From contig JACEEZ010011919.1 in NCBI GenBank assembly GCA_016584305.1, positions 45,001 through 109,000 of the forward strand: a stretch of 64,000 nt of DNA, read 5' to 3'. The translations under genes were made by a program, and so were the position numbers. The notes beneath the pieces were generated by a model. The model did no database searches. It was not told where the DNA came from and saw only the letters and a list, made by a program, of their open reading frames with translations. Of the stretch, positions 1 to 11,961 are shown in pieces. The DNA is from Chionoecetes opilio. Taxonomy: Eukaryota > Arthropoda > Malacostraca > Decapoda > Majidae. The number at the start of each line of letters is the position of its first letter. The stretch's first letter is position 1.

Positions 1-76
1 TGCTTATATTCACTAAAAATCGTCTAATGGTAGCCAAATTACAATGGAAATTACGTTCTGGGTCTCAAGGGGTTAA
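1..76 (-). mobile_element. piggyBac-like MITE, copy 1 (cut by window edge)
   Basis: Reverse-oriented end of the family whose ends are TTAA-CCCCTTGAGACCCAGAA and GATCTGGGCGTGAAGGGG-TTAA. TTAA at 73-76 is the target site. Confidence 0.75.
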
Positions 77-162
77 CACCTCCATGGGTTTAGGCACCAC
101 CTCAAAAGTGACCTGTCATTACCGCTGCCTGACGAGCGTGCGACCCAAGCGTTTCCATCCTG

Positions 163-322
<160 letters not shown>

Positions 323-465
323 CACCAAGGAGGGAACGAAGCCGAGATTATGCTGCAGCCACGCACTTATGCACCGACGCAGAAACCCTTAAAGAACACA
401 CAACTTTATTTCTTACCGAAGTCAAACCAATTGATGAGCCCCTTTTCTGAAGAACACCGTAATTT

Positions 466-650
466 GTTGTGTTGTGTGTGTGTTGTTGTACGGTATGTGT
501 GGTGTGGTGTGTGTGTGTGTGTGTGTGGTGTGTGTGTTGTGTGTATGTTGTTTGGTGTTGTTGTTTGGGTCTCGGTGGTTGTGGGTTTGGCTGTGTGTAT
601 TGCTGTGGAGGTGTGTGCCGGTTTGATCGTGTGTCGTGTGTTTTGTGTGT

Positions 651-688
<38 letters not shown>

Positions 689-860
689 GTGTGTGCGTGT
701 GTGGTGCGTGTGTGTGGTGGGACGTAGCCGTGTTTGTGGAGCAGCATTTGTGGCAGTGTTTAGTTTATTTGTGTAGTGCTCGCTTACTTGTGTTTGTTGT
801 GTGGTGTGTGTGTGTGGTGGGGTTGTGTGTGTGTGTGTGTGGGGTGTGTGTGTGTGTGTG

Positions 861-894
<34 letters not shown>

Positions 895-925
895 TTGGTG
901 TTGCGTGTGTGTGTGTGTTTACCTA
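466..925. repeat. Degenerate TG-rich tract
   Basis: Long TG-rich sequence with TGTGGTGT interruptions. From 960 to 1420 a GGAAAATGTTAAAATTGTGA motif repeats around further (TG)n (1196-1247). Confidence 0.92.
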
Positions 926-1193
926 GTTGTAGCACACAGGGCGTGAACTATGTACTCGTGTGATCCTGTCTCCATATCTATATATACTATGTTTATCAAG
1001 TTTTCCCTTAAAGAAAAGGAAAAAAGTGCTAAAATTGTGGGAAATATGGAAAATAGTGTGAGAAATGCTTTATAGTAAGTGTCTGTGGGTGTGGAAAAAG
1101 GGTGTTAGAATTGTGGAAAATATGGAAAATAGTGTGAGAAATGTGTGCAAAGTATGTGTGGGAAAATGTAAAATTTGTGAAAAAGCGTTAAAA

Positions 1194-1249
<56 letters not shown>

Positions 1250-1747
1250 ATGTTGTTAAAATTGTGAAAAAGTGTTAAAAGTATGTGTGTGTTTGTGTGT
1301 GTGGGAAAATGTTAAAATTGTGAAAAAGAGTTAAAAGTATGTGTGTGTGTGGGAAAATGCTGTTAAAATTATGGAAAACATGGAAAATAGTGTGAAAAAT
1401 GTGTTAAAAGCCTGTCTGTGTGTATCTACAGTCACTGGTGTCATGCGTCGTAAATCCTGATTCGATGGGTTAACAGAGACATCGACGTCAAGTTATCGCG
1501 TGGGTAGTGAAAGGCGCGTAAATACTCACTGTGTCAGGAGCACCACACGCACATACACCGCCACGCCGCAGACTGCCCACTGCCGCCGCCTTCCCCTATT
1601 TATGTGTCCTTCCCGGGGCGCCTCGGTTGCCATACAGTAATAAAAAAGGGTTGTGGTGCCTCATCAAGGTTACAATGTGGGTGAATCTTGAGTCAGGAAG
1701 AACAACGCGAACCTCAATTCTTAAGGTGGCTCGTTTTTTTTCTTCTG

Positions 1748-1949
1748 TTAAACCCTTGAGACCCAGAACGTGTAATTTGGCTACCATCAGACGATTTTTG
1801 GTGAATATAAGCAATGTTTTATAGATATGATCTGTTTAGTATCCTTGTCGACTGACTAATTTGGTATATTAAATTAGTTTTGGTAATTTGATGGCTAACA
1901 ACATAAGATTTTTTATAGCAAAGGAAAGATCTAGGCGTGAAGGGGTTAA
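1748..1949 (+). mobile_element. piggyBac-like MITE, copy 2
   Basis: About 200 bp flanked by TTAA on both sides, with ends CCCTTGAGACCCAGAACGTG and GGCGTGAAGGGG. Imperfect inverted termini and a TTAA target are piggyBac hallmarks. No coding capacity. Confidence 0.8.
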
Positions 1950-2001
1950 AGTTGCGGTTGAGGGTTTAGCTTCAGGCGACGAAATCCCCTCAAGCCAGAG
2001 C

Positions 2002-2404
2002 CAGTGGCGTAGCTAAGGGGGGGGGGGGGGGGGGGGGCTGTTTGAAATCGCCCCCCGGGCCCCCAAGAGAGGGGGGCCCCCAAATGCATCACTCAATCAG
2101 TGCTGAAAATAATTCGGATTAAAAAGAGTTATGGGCATTGAAAGAAGTCTCAAAGTGTCAAAATGCACCAAAATATGTTCATTTTCCAAAACTTTCCCCG
2201 CAACACCCCATGGTTTTTTTTGAGGGGCTCGCTTCGCTCGCCCCTCAAAAAAATCCACAACCATCAAAATTACCACAACCATGGTTTTTTTTTAGGGGCT
2301 CGCTTCGCTCGCCCCCCCCCCAAAAAAAAACACAGGCAAACTTTAGAAGGGGCCCCTCCAGGAAGTAAGCCCCCCGGGCCCCCTAATGTCTAGCTACGCC
2401 CCTG
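2002..2404. mobile_element. hAT-type MITE with perfect 8-bp TSD
   Basis: Termini CAGTGGCGTAGCTA and TAGCTACGCCCCTG form an inverted repeat. Flanking GCCAGAGC at 1994-2001 and 2405-2412 is a perfect 8-bp target-site duplication. The inside carries two copies of GGGGCTCGCTTCGCTCGCCC palindromes and runs of G and C. The CAGTGGCGTAGCTA terminus is widespread in animal hAT MITEs. Confidence 0.88.
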
Positions 2405-2758
2405 GCCAGAGCCACTAAGAGTTGACCCCCCCCTCCTCTTCCCCCTCTCTTCCCCCCCATCACCTGGATAGGAAGTAATTCAGGTGTGATCCCAAAAATA
2501 GCTCATCAGGATCTATAATAGTAACTACTTTAATGGTAGAATTATAGACATAAAAACTACTTCATTGGTAGAACTATAGACTAATAATTAAGGTACGGTT
2601 AAATGGCTGGAAAATTAGATGGCAAGAAAAACACGGTTGTTAGTGTGTTCGGTGTGCTTCAGTTACTGTGTGCGGGTTTTGTGACTCGAGCGCTTGGCGA
2701 GTTACTGGTTTTCTGTACCGCGTTCGCTATACTTTGTTTATGATGATCAGTGTAAAAG

Positions 2759-2759
<1 letters not shown>

Positions 2760-2850
<91 letters not shown>
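2760..2850. repeat. (GA)n microsatellite
   Basis: About 90 bp of pure GA. A (GGA)n and G run follows at 2986-3045. Confidence 0.97.
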
Positions 2851-2855
<5 letters not shown>

Positions 2856-3049
2856 GTTAAAGAAAAATCACACTTAAGAAGAAAAAAAATCCTAAAAACA
2901 CTTACTCACCTCCCTGGAAGAAAAGATAGGAAGAAAGGAGAATGATTGCGTAACTGAGGTGTGGGTGTTGCAGGAATGAGGCACGAAGGAGGAGGAGGAG
3001 GAGGAGGAGGAGGAGGAGGAGGAGGAGGAGGAGGGGGGGGGGGGAGTAC

Positions 3050-3789
3050 GCCGAGGAGGACCTACTTGCTATGGTCCGAGAGTATGCCGGACGTGGGGTT
3101 TTCCAGCGGCAGTGTTTGTGTGTGTTTAGGGCACGACCTGTGGGTGTGTTATGTCATGCTGTCCACGTGATGTAAAAGGCTAGGCGGAATTTTTTTTGGA
3201 GTCGTAGTAGAAGATTTTATTATTTTATTATGTGTATGTATGTGTGTGTGTGGGTAATAGTTGTTGTTGTAGTTGTTAGTCGAGTTTACAAGTTTATTAA
3301 GAAAATGGGGGGGGGGAGATTATATAGAAGGGGGGATGTCCAAGAATAAAAAAGAACGCAGAAGTACAGAATAAGGTTGAAAGTTGTTAGTCGACGGTTG
3401 ATTGCAGCATTTAAAGATAACAATGTAATCACCAGTAATAATAATAATAATGGTGGTAGTAGTAGTAATAATTATCAGTCGTGAGATAAATAGTCACGTC
3501 TCCACATATTTGAGTTTATTTTACCTTCAAGTCTTTGTCAATACTAATTAACGTCATGGTGATTTGCCTTCTGTCTCCTTCAGTCCTCTTCTCTCTTCCT
3601 CTCGTCCCTTCCCTTGTCCTCCAGTCTCGCCTCTTCCCTCTTGTCCCCTCTTCTTCCCTCTTCCCTTCTTCTTCTTTAATCGCTTCTCTCTCTTCCTCTC
3701 TTTCTCTCGTCTCTACCGGATCTGATTAGCTCCTTGTTTACGCTTCTCTCTCAGCTCTTTTATTCACATCCGGGACATGGAAGGGAAGA

Positions 3790-3790
<1 letters not shown>
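3050..3790. other. No gene seen
   Basis: AT-rich sequence with an ATA/GTA-rich patch at 3435-3475 and CT-rich DNA at 3565-3715. Nothing supportable as a gene. Confidence 0.6.
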
Positions 3791-3867
<77 letters not shown>

Positions 3868-3888
3868 ATGTGTGTGTGTGTGTGTGTG
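3791..3888. repeat. (TG)n microsatellite
   Basis: TG repeat with TATG interruptions. Confidence 0.97.
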
Positions 3889-4118
3889 CCATGATCCTCT
3901 GTTTTTTCTTCTTAATTCGCAGTATGGTCCAAGGAAAATGCTAAGAATAAATTACACTTTTCCTCGATACGTATGAGTGGAAAAGAGTAAAGCAAGAAAC
4001 ACAGACGGAGATTTATTACTTAAATTATTCTTGTTTTTAGCATGTAAGAGTGGAAGGTTTTGACATTCGTAACACAATTTTTTTGATGCGAGAACCGTAT
4101 AGTCTAGTTTTTTTATTT

Positions 4119-4194
4119 CTCTCTCTCTCTCTCGCTCTCGCTCTCGCTCTCGCTCTCGCTCTCGCTCTCGCTCTCGCTCTCGCTCTCGCTCTCG

Positions 4195-4280
<86 letters not shown>
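4119..4280. repeat. (CTCTCG)n then (CT)n
   Basis: About 14 copies of CTCTCG followed by about 75 bp of CT. Two-part structure in one tract. Confidence 0.96.
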
Positions 4281-4292
<12 letters not shown>

Positions 4293-5689
4293 GTGTGTGG
4301 TTCCTGTTTAGCCTTGTTATGCACTGATGTCGAAACTTATTTACATCTTGTATTTCTTAATATCCGCCTTTTGCTCTCGTCGTCTTCAAATTTCTTGCCT
4401 CACTCTTGTCATTCCTTCTTTCCTTCCTTATTTCATGCCAACCTTCTATTCTATCACATTTTTCTCACTTCTTCCTTCCATTTTATCATTCCTTGGTTCT
4501 TGCAGCCTTTACTACCATCCCTCTCCTTTACTTCCTCTCCTTCAGTCTACTTTAGTGACTTCCTTCCTTTTCTTTACTCGCCTTCCTTCCTTCCTCCTCT
4601 CCTTCCATCCTTCTCTCCATCCTAACCTTCTGCAGTGCCTTCCTTCCTTTTCTTTACGTCCCTCCTTCCTTCCTCCTCTCCTTCCCATCCTTACATCCTT
4701 CCCTCCTGCAGTGAATAGCACGAGAGGACGTCCCACTACGTCCTCTACACGCCCTTCACCCCTTCAACACATCCTGGAGAATCGTGTGTCGTGGTGAGGG
4801 TGTGTAGGAGGTGCAGCTAAATGTGGGAAGCCGAAGAGGGGAAGGAGGGGAGGGGAGGGGAGGGGAACAGAGGGAACCCAATAAGTACCATCACAGATTC
4901 GTCTTTTTGTGTTTTCCCATAATTGGATTTTTTATACGTGTGTGATGGAGTGATGATGAGGAGTGTGAGGGTTTTGTGTGTTTAGTTTGTTGTGTTTCCT
5001 CTTTTATGAGGTGTGCGTGCTGCAGAAGGAAGGAGGAAGGAAGGCACTGCAGGAGGGAAGGATGGAGAGAAGGATGGAAAGGAGAGGAGGAAGGAAGGGT
5101 AGGTAGTAGGAAGGAGGGGAGTTAAGGAAAGGAAGGAAGGCATTGCAGGAGGGAAGGATCAATGGTGTATATTAGTGTTTAATAAGGGAGTAATGTTCAT
5201 GCCCTGTCTGTTTATTCGTGGCCTTAAAACACTGCACATGATGTTTTTCCTTCATGGTATCTGTTATTAGCTAATCTCTAGACTTCACTTCTCTTCCTGC
5301 TCCTATTTCCTTCTTTCATTTATTCTCCCTATTACTTTCCTGCTCAATTCCTCCTCTTTCTGTCTTGCTCCCCTTCTTGCTCTGTCTCTATTTCTTCCTT
5401 TATTTTCAACTCCTTTTGTACGCATTTCCTTTGTTAAACTATCCCTCCTTCTCCTCTTCGTACTCGCCCGTCTCCTTTTATCCTCCTTTATTTCTTCTCT
5501 TTGTAAATATACCAATCTCTCTCCTACTCCATCTATCCGTTTCTCCTTTCTACATTCCTAACTTTGATGGAGGTTTAAGGCTAGTTAGTTAGTTGTCACA
5601 GAGGGGATGGGGAGGTGAGAACAGCGTAGTTTTAGAAATATGTGCAAGTGAGAACAACAACAACAACAAGTGCTCAGGATCAGGTGTAC
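4281..5689. other. CCTT/GGAA-rich low-complexity DNA, no gene
   Basis: TCCTTCC-rich imperfect repeats at 4400-4710, and their complement AAGGAAGG at 5020-5150, so an inverted arrangement of pyrimidine- and purine-rich blocks. No exon. Confidence 0.6.
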
Positions 5690-6830
5690 ATAAGAACATA
5701 AGAAAATAAGGAAGCTACAAGAGGCCGTGAGACCTACACGAGGTAGTTCCTGTTACTTAACACTACCTACATCCACCTTTCATCCCCATCCATGAATGTA
5801 TCTAGCCTCCCTTTAAAGCTCTTTAATGACTCCGCACTAACTACCTGTCTACTGAGTCCATTCCAATCATTCACCACCCTATTTGTGAACCAGTTTTTCC
5901 TTATTTCCTTTCTAAATCTACGCTTTTCCAGCTTGAATCCGTTACTTCTTGTTCTACCCTGGTTAAAAGCCGTAAGAACTTTTCCTACCTCTCCTTTATT
6001 ATATCCCTTTATCCACTTAAAAACTTCTATCAGATCGCCCCTTACTCTGCGTCTCTCGAGTGAGTGTAAATTTAATAGCTTCAATCTTCTCTCATAACTA
6101 AAGTTACGCATTCCTTGAATAATTTTGGTCATCCTTCTCTGCACTGATTCTAACAAGGCTATATCCATCCTGTAATATGGAGACCAAAACTGAACCGCAT
6201 AGTCTAGGTGAGGTCTGACTAGAGCCAAATAAAGCTTTAGAATAACTTCCGCACTTCTACTTTTAACACCTCTGGTAATGAATCCTAACATTCGATTAGC
6301 TCTATTTCTAGCCTCAATACATTGTTTCCTAGGTCGGAGGTCTGGGCTCACCCTCACTCCAAGATCTTTTTCACTTTCTGATATTTTCAGCGATACATTG
6401 CGTATGGTGTATCTATTACCAGGGTTTTTTCTACCAACATTCATAACGCTGCACTTATCAATATTAAATTCAATGTGCCATCTGACTACCCACTCATTAA
6501 GTTTATCTAAGTCTCCCTGCAATATGTTTAGCTACATCAGACTGTGATCCAATAAGCCTACCTAACTTAGTATCATCAGCAAACTTGCTGATATCACTGT
6601 TAATTCCACTATCCAAGTCGTTAATGTAAATCAAAAATAGTAATGGACCCAAAACAGATCCTTGTGGAACTTCACTTGTCACTAGTCCCCATTCAGATTT
6701 AGAACCATTAATTGTAACCCTTTGTTGCCTATTACTTAGCCAAGCTCTGATCCAACGAAGAACCTTCCCATCTCCTTCCCTTCGTGTAGGGAGTGAGGCA
6801 TGTCGGTCCAAAGTACTTTGCCTGCATTTC
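5690..6830 (-). pseudogene. CR1-like non-LTR retrotransposon, 3' part of RT ORF and 3' tail
   Basis: Minus strand. One frame (6503 to about 6830) holds reverse transcriptase motifs [18 protein letters not shown] and KFADDTKL (the YADD-type active site as FADD). A second frame (5767-6522) continues with LNEWVVRWHIEFN, LVRPHLDYAVQFWSP and NWFTNRVVNDWNGL to a stop. The two are separated by a frameshift near 6525, so the copy is dead. The 5' part of RT is missing and replaced by the minisatellite. The 3' end is CTTCCTTATTTTCTTATGTT with 8-bp repeats, typical of CR1-clade ends. It founds the short tails elsewhere in the window. Confidence 0.88.
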
Positions 6831-7926
6831 CAGTCTTGAAGTACTTTGGGTACATTTCCAGTCTTGAAGTACTTTGGATACATTTCCAGTCTTGAAGTAC
6901 TTTGGATACATTTCCAGTCTTGAAGTACTTTGGGTACATTTCCAGTCTTGAAGTACTTTGGATACATTTCCAGTCTTGAAGTACTTTGGGTACATTTCCA
7001 GTCTTGAAGTACTTTGGGTACATTTCCAGTCTTGAAGTACTTTGGGTACATTTCCAGTCTTGAAGTACTTTGGATACATTTCCAGTCTTGAAGTACTTTG
7101 GGTACATTTCCAGTCTTGAAGTACTTTGGATACATTTCCAGTCTTGAAGTACTTTGGATACATTTCCAGTCTTGAAGTACTTTGGGTACATTTCCAGTCT
7201 TGAAGTACTTTGGGTACATTTCCAGTCTTGAAGTACTTTGGATACATTTCCAGTCTTGAAGTACTTTGGATACATTTCCAGTCTTGAAGTACTTTGGATA
7301 CATTTCCAGTCTTGAAGTACTTTGGATACATTTCCAGTCTTGAAGTACTTTGGATACATTTCCAGTCTTGAAGTACTTTGGGTACATTTCCAGTCTTGAA
7401 GTACTTTGGATACATTTCCAGTCTTGAAGTACTTTGGATACATTTCCAGTCTTGAAGTACTTTGGGTACATTTCCAGTCTTGAAGTACTTTGGATACATT
7501 TCCAGTCTTGAAGTACTTTGGGTACATTTCCAGTCTTGAAGTACTTTGGGTACATTTCCAGTCTTGAAGTACTTTGGGTACATTTCCAGTCTTGAAGTAC
7601 TTTGGATACATTTCCAGTCTTGAAGTACTTTGGGTACATTTCCAGTCTTGAAGTACTTTGGGTACATTTCCAGTCTTGAAGTACTTTGGATACATTTCCA
7701 GTCTTGAAGTACTTTGGGTACATTTCCAGTCTTGAAGTACTTTGGGTACATTTCCAGTCTTGAAGTACTTTGGGTACATTTCCAGTCTTGAAGTACTTTG
7801 GGTACATTTCCAGTCTTGAAGTACTTTGGGTACATTTCCAGTCTTGAAGTACTTTGGGTACATTTCCAGTCTTGAAGTACTTTGGGTACATTTCCAGTCT
7901 CAAAGTACTTTGGGTACATTTCCAGT
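6811..7926. repeat. 28-bp minisatellite, about 40 copies, inside the CR1 RT ORF
   Basis: Unit AAGTACTTTGGGTACATTTC plus CAGTCTTG, head to tail, almost identical, with a single common G/A variant (GGTACA or GATACA). Because 28 is not a multiple of 3 the minus-strand frame rotates every unit, yet no frame meets a stop. The array yields long fake ORFs (up to 504 codons). It lies exactly between the RT fragment and a foldback MITE. Confidence 0.95.
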
Positions 7927-8302
7927 TTGACACTGAATTCACCTTGGTGGACGAAACTCTTTTTTTTCTGGTGAGTTTTGATGTGTTTTGAATTAATCTG
8001 CTAACCGTTTTTGTCATTTTTTTATTTTTTTTATTTTATTTTTTTATTAGTAGTGATATACGACAAAAAATATTGAAAAACAAATTGAACATAACCGAAC
8101 CTATACCTAACCTAACCTTTACCTAACCTAATTTATACCTAAACTAACCTAACCTTTACCTAACTAAAAAAGAAAATAATAATGATAAATTTAAAAAAAA
8201 AAAGTGATTTGCAACAGAAACGGTTAGCAGATTAATTCAAAACACATAAAATTCACCAGAAAAAAATTGTTTCGTCCTCCAAAGTTAATTCGATGTCAAA
8301 CT
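7917..8302. mobile_element. Foldback MITE, copy 1 (TTTCCAGTTTGA termini)
   Basis: Arms of about 95 bp: CCAGTTTGACACTGAATTCA at 7922 and its complement ending TCGATGTCAAACTGG at about 8302. The centre is T-rich and carries CCTAACCTAACC-type motifs (8097-8165). A second copy is at 34998-35283 with the same centre, so the CCTAA motifs belong to the element. Confidence 0.8.
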
Positions 8303-8504
8303 GGAATAATACCCTGATTTGCTCCAGTTGGCTTAGTGATGTGAATAACTGTGTCACGGGCGAGCACGAGCAACAGATTTCAAGGACACGTGTAAAGGTA
8401 AAGCAAAATATCCATGCTCGAGTTTATCAAGGCCGCAGGAAGTGTACCTGTTTGGTGGGTGAGCGCCTAGAGGCATGAGGGAAACTGGGTAACAGCAGCA
8501 ACTA

Positions 8505-8718
8505 TACACTGGGGGTTTTTCGAGGTGAAAAATCCTGACCCTTTGCTGCTTACGGATTGATATTTGATGCCAGGAGAAGGGAATATTACGCTTCTTCTAA
8601 ATTTCAGTTGTATTTTATCATAGTTAACCATATTATCAGGTAAACATAAGCATAATTTTAAGCATGAGACCTTATGATAGAATGGAATTTTTGCCTCGCT
8701 AAAAAAATAGACTATGCA
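8505..8718. mobile_element. MITE (TAGTCTATTTTTTTAACGAG family), copy 1
   Basis: It shares GAAAAATCCTGACCCTTTGC, then TTAACCATATTATCAGGTAA and GCCTCGCTAAAAAAATAGAC with copies at 21253-21464 and 33590-33841. Confidence 0.72.
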
Positions 8719-8820
8719 ACAGGAATTTTCTGCAGCAAATCATGACTAAGTGTGTGTTAGTAAGGTAGAGCCATGCAATGTTCACCCTTAAATGTGTTTG
8801 TCTCACTGAAGGAATGACTG

Positions 8821-8857
8821 AACATAAGAACATAAGGAGGCTACAAGAGGCCGTGAG
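8821..8857 (-). mobile_element. CR1 tail fragment
   Basis: GAACATAAGAACATAAGGAG followed by GCTACAAGAGGCCGTGAG; only the last 35 or so bases of the element. Confidence 0.75.
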
Positions 8858-9429
8858 TGAATTAGTTAAAAGTTTGCGAAATTTAAACTGAGTGTTATAG
8901 AGGATTTTATCATGAAATTATATCAAAGTTATGCATCAAGTATAGATTTAAATAAGAGTATAGACTTACAGGTGTGGAGTAACGGAATGACAGACAAGTT
9001 ATATTCAGGTATTGTACTTTACTGGTCATTGCCTCGCCAGACAAGTAAATATAGCCGCCCCACAGCACAAAAGTCTGTGCGTGTGTAACAGTTAGAGGGC
9101 AGAAGCAGGGGCAAGGATAATATATAAAGTCTCTATATAAAGCCTCTATATGCTATCCTTGGGCTGGGGTAAGGTAAGCAGCCGCGACAGTCACTGATTC
9201 AAACTTGGAAATTCTTGGTGATACAACCCCGGGTGGTGGCTCTGGGTGGAGTGTGGGTGCGGCCAAGGCTTTCTGGATCGCCTGAATCACAGTTAGGTGG
9301 CGGCGCGGCGGTGACGTAGATGCCTTGTTGACGTAACACTTCTCATGATCCACCGAGGTATTTGGTTTTGACTTGGAGGCCCAGGAGAATAGGAGACTTA
9401 ATATTTGTAATAACCATACCCTCAACGTC

Positions 9430-9698
9430 GCATCCGTGGTGTAATGGCTAGCGCGCCTAGCTACGAATCTGCGAACCCTGGTTCGAATCCGGGCCAGGGC
9501 AAGTCGGCGGCCAGCACAAACCAGCTGCTCCTCCTCCTTTTCGGGGTTGATATATGGGTACTTGGGGAAACCTGGGGAAGGTAACTGTGGTAACCCGGAT
9601 GTCACACTAGCCCTGGGTCCCGGGGTAACGAGTTATCACTCACCACAGGCTCAAGCGCTAATGCGACGGAGATGAGCACCGAGGCCACGCGCAGCATT
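9430..9698 (+). mobile_element. tRNA-derived SINE (family 1)
   Basis: The head (9433-9503) has A-box-like GTGTAATGGCTAGCG and B-box GGTTCGAATCC but a poor acceptor stem, so it is not a working tRNA. The body matches the copy at 56291-57520 over its whole length. Confidence 0.82.
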
Positions 9699-9907
9699 TA
9701 CTTACCCCCATTTTTACCTGCATACCCTCAAAAGCCCCGATGATATATGCATGCTTCCATGATTGACTATGATAGTGAATGGCTACTTGTAAGTTCATTA
9801 TAGTCACGTCAATAGGCTGAAAACAACATCTAAAGTATTGCAGAGTATTGCATGTATTGATGGATTTAATTTGTTGATGGACAAGTTCATACGTAAATTT
9901 TCCTTCA

Positions 9908-10023
<116 letters not shown>

Positions 10024-10224
10024 CGCGTGCAGGTACACAGAAGGTGAATGTATGGGTCGTGAGAGGATCAAACCCCTTAACTGCACGGCCCCTTGCCCCT
10101 CCCCCCACACACCACCATTTATAACCACGGGGGCACCAGGGGGTATTCTCCTTAACAATGCTATTTGATTGTAATATCTTCATCAACAGCTGTGTATACC
10201 TAACCAGTAAAGGGATGCAGGTGC

Positions 10225-10357
<133 letters not shown>

Positions 10358-10560
10358 GTAGATAGATAATAAGGTATGGATAGACAGATTGGCTAGTGGG
10401 TAGGCACTAGGCAGCCAGTCAAAGGAAAGACACGAAGAGAGAACACAACAACATCCTCTTTCGCACTTCCCTGCACGTGGAGATGCTTTACTCTTTACTC
10501 TTCCACTCCTTCAGTCTATTTCAGTGCCTACCATCCTTTTCTTTACTTCCATCCCTCTTT

Positions 10561-10912
10561 TTTTGTCTCTTTTTTTTTTTTTACATTTATGCCTATAGCG
10601 CCTGTAGGCAGTGACCTCCAGGGCTCGGATGGTAGAAGGCTCACTTGAGGGCTGTGATGGTTGGCCCTCGCCCGTGGTGGCGCAGACAGGATTGTTATAG
10701 TGACGCGTAATTAGAGGCTCATGCCGCCACTCATCCCCTGTGTCCTTAAATGCACTCGTAATCGAAGGTAGAGTTAATGGGCAGCATGTGGGTGCTCTTA
10801 GGCCACTCGACGGTGCAGAAATATTTTAGTGGATTTATGGGTCTCACTCGGGATCGAACTCGGGTCTTCGAGAACGCAACTCGGTGACCCACTCTGCTAC
10901 CGCCTCCCCTTC
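10561..10912 (-). mobile_element. tRNA-derived SINE (family 3) with poly(A)
   Basis: On the minus strand it begins GGTAGCAGAGTGGGTCACCG, has the B-box GAGTTCGATCCC, and ends in a poly(A) seen as a T run at 10561-10582. A partial copy is at about 32923-33108. Confidence 0.65.
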
Positions 10913-11471
10913 TACTTTCTCTTCCTTCCTTCGCTCCTTCCCATCCTCCTCTTCTCCTTCCCATCCTTCTCTCCATCCTTCTTTCCTTTTCTTTACTTCC
11001 CTCCTTCCTTCAGAACCCCTCAGTGTAAATGCCCTCACGCCCTCACGCCCGCCCGCCCGTAGCTACCCTGAGAGTCACGGCCGCGCCCACCTGGGTTCCT
11101 TTGCCGCTCGTGTGGATACAAAAGGGTATTGGCCAACGTGTGTGCCTCGCCGCTCCCACAAGGTTCCCGAGAAAAAGCTGGAGGTAATTAATCATTCTAA
11201 GCGTTTGTCAAGAGGTGTTTCCGGCTTTGCGCTCTTGAGTTTACCCTCCTCCCTCTCTTCTCTCCCTCCCTCCTTCCCTCCCTTCTCTCCCTCCCTCCCT
11301 CCCTCAGTCACTCCCTGCTTACACTCAAAATTGCGTCAGGAACAAGGTTTTTTCCCTCTTCTTCCTTGTACTCCTTCTCCTCCTCCTCCTCCCCCTCCTT
11401 CTCTTCCACCTCTTCTTCCTTCTCCATCGACATCACATTATGCAGCCTTCTTTTCCTCCTCTTTCATCACT

Positions 11472-11589
<118 letters not shown>

Positions 11590-11599
11590 CACTCTTAGG

Positions 11600-11895
11600 G
11601 GAACTCCGTAGTGTAAGGGTTAGCACGCTCGGCTCACAACCGAGAAGTCCCGGGTTCGATCCCCGGGCGGAGCGAAGACAGACGGGCGGTCTTCTTAAAA
11701 CCCGAGCCCCTGTCCACCCAGCAGTGAATGGGTACCGGGTGTTAGCCGGGGGTTTGTGACCCGCCTCCCGGGGTGGTGGCTTCGGCCAACACTAAGCAAT
11801 AAGGAAGGATGATAGAATAAATGTTGATATTGAGACGGGGCCATACGAGCGTTGCTCAGGCCCTGTAAAATACGACTAGAAGAATACAACTAGAT
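11600..11895 (+). mobile_element. SINE with tRNA-Val-like head (family 2)
   Basis: The head at 11602-11674 folds as a tRNA: D arm GTGTAAGGGTTAGCAC, anticodon stem CTCGG/CCGAG around CTCACAA (anticodon CAC, valine), T arm CCGGGTTCGATCCCCGG. Five of seven acceptor pairs form. The roughly 220-bp body ends in GAATACAAC repeats and runs into (CA)n. Best read as a SINE, not a tRNA gene. Confidence 0.65.
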
Positions 11896-11906
11896 GAATA
11901 CACACA

Positions 11907-11959
<53 letters not shown>

Positions 11960-11961
<2 letters not shown>

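Noticed and set aside
1990..2060. Bacterial-style terminators (G/C hairpins with T runs at 2.2-2.3 kb)
   Set aside because: The context is a eukaryotic hAT MITE with TSD; the hairpins are part of the element.
4037..4625. Arg/Glu and Ser/Leu repeat ORFs over (CTCTCG)n/(CT)n
   Set aside because: Low-complexity translation only; same for 9905-10361 and 48918-49280.
6503..8017. A 504-codon minus-strand ORF
   Set aside because: Most of it is the stop-free 28-bp minisatellite; only its last hundred or so codons are RT sequence, and that ends in a frameshift.
9433..9503. tRNA gene
   Set aside because: A and B boxes are present but no proper acceptor stem; a second copy with the same body exists at 56291-57520.
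11602..11674. tRNA-Val(CAC) gene
   Set aside because: Folds well, but two acceptor pairs fail and it continues into a repeat-like body, so a SINE head is more likely. Kept only as a SINE.
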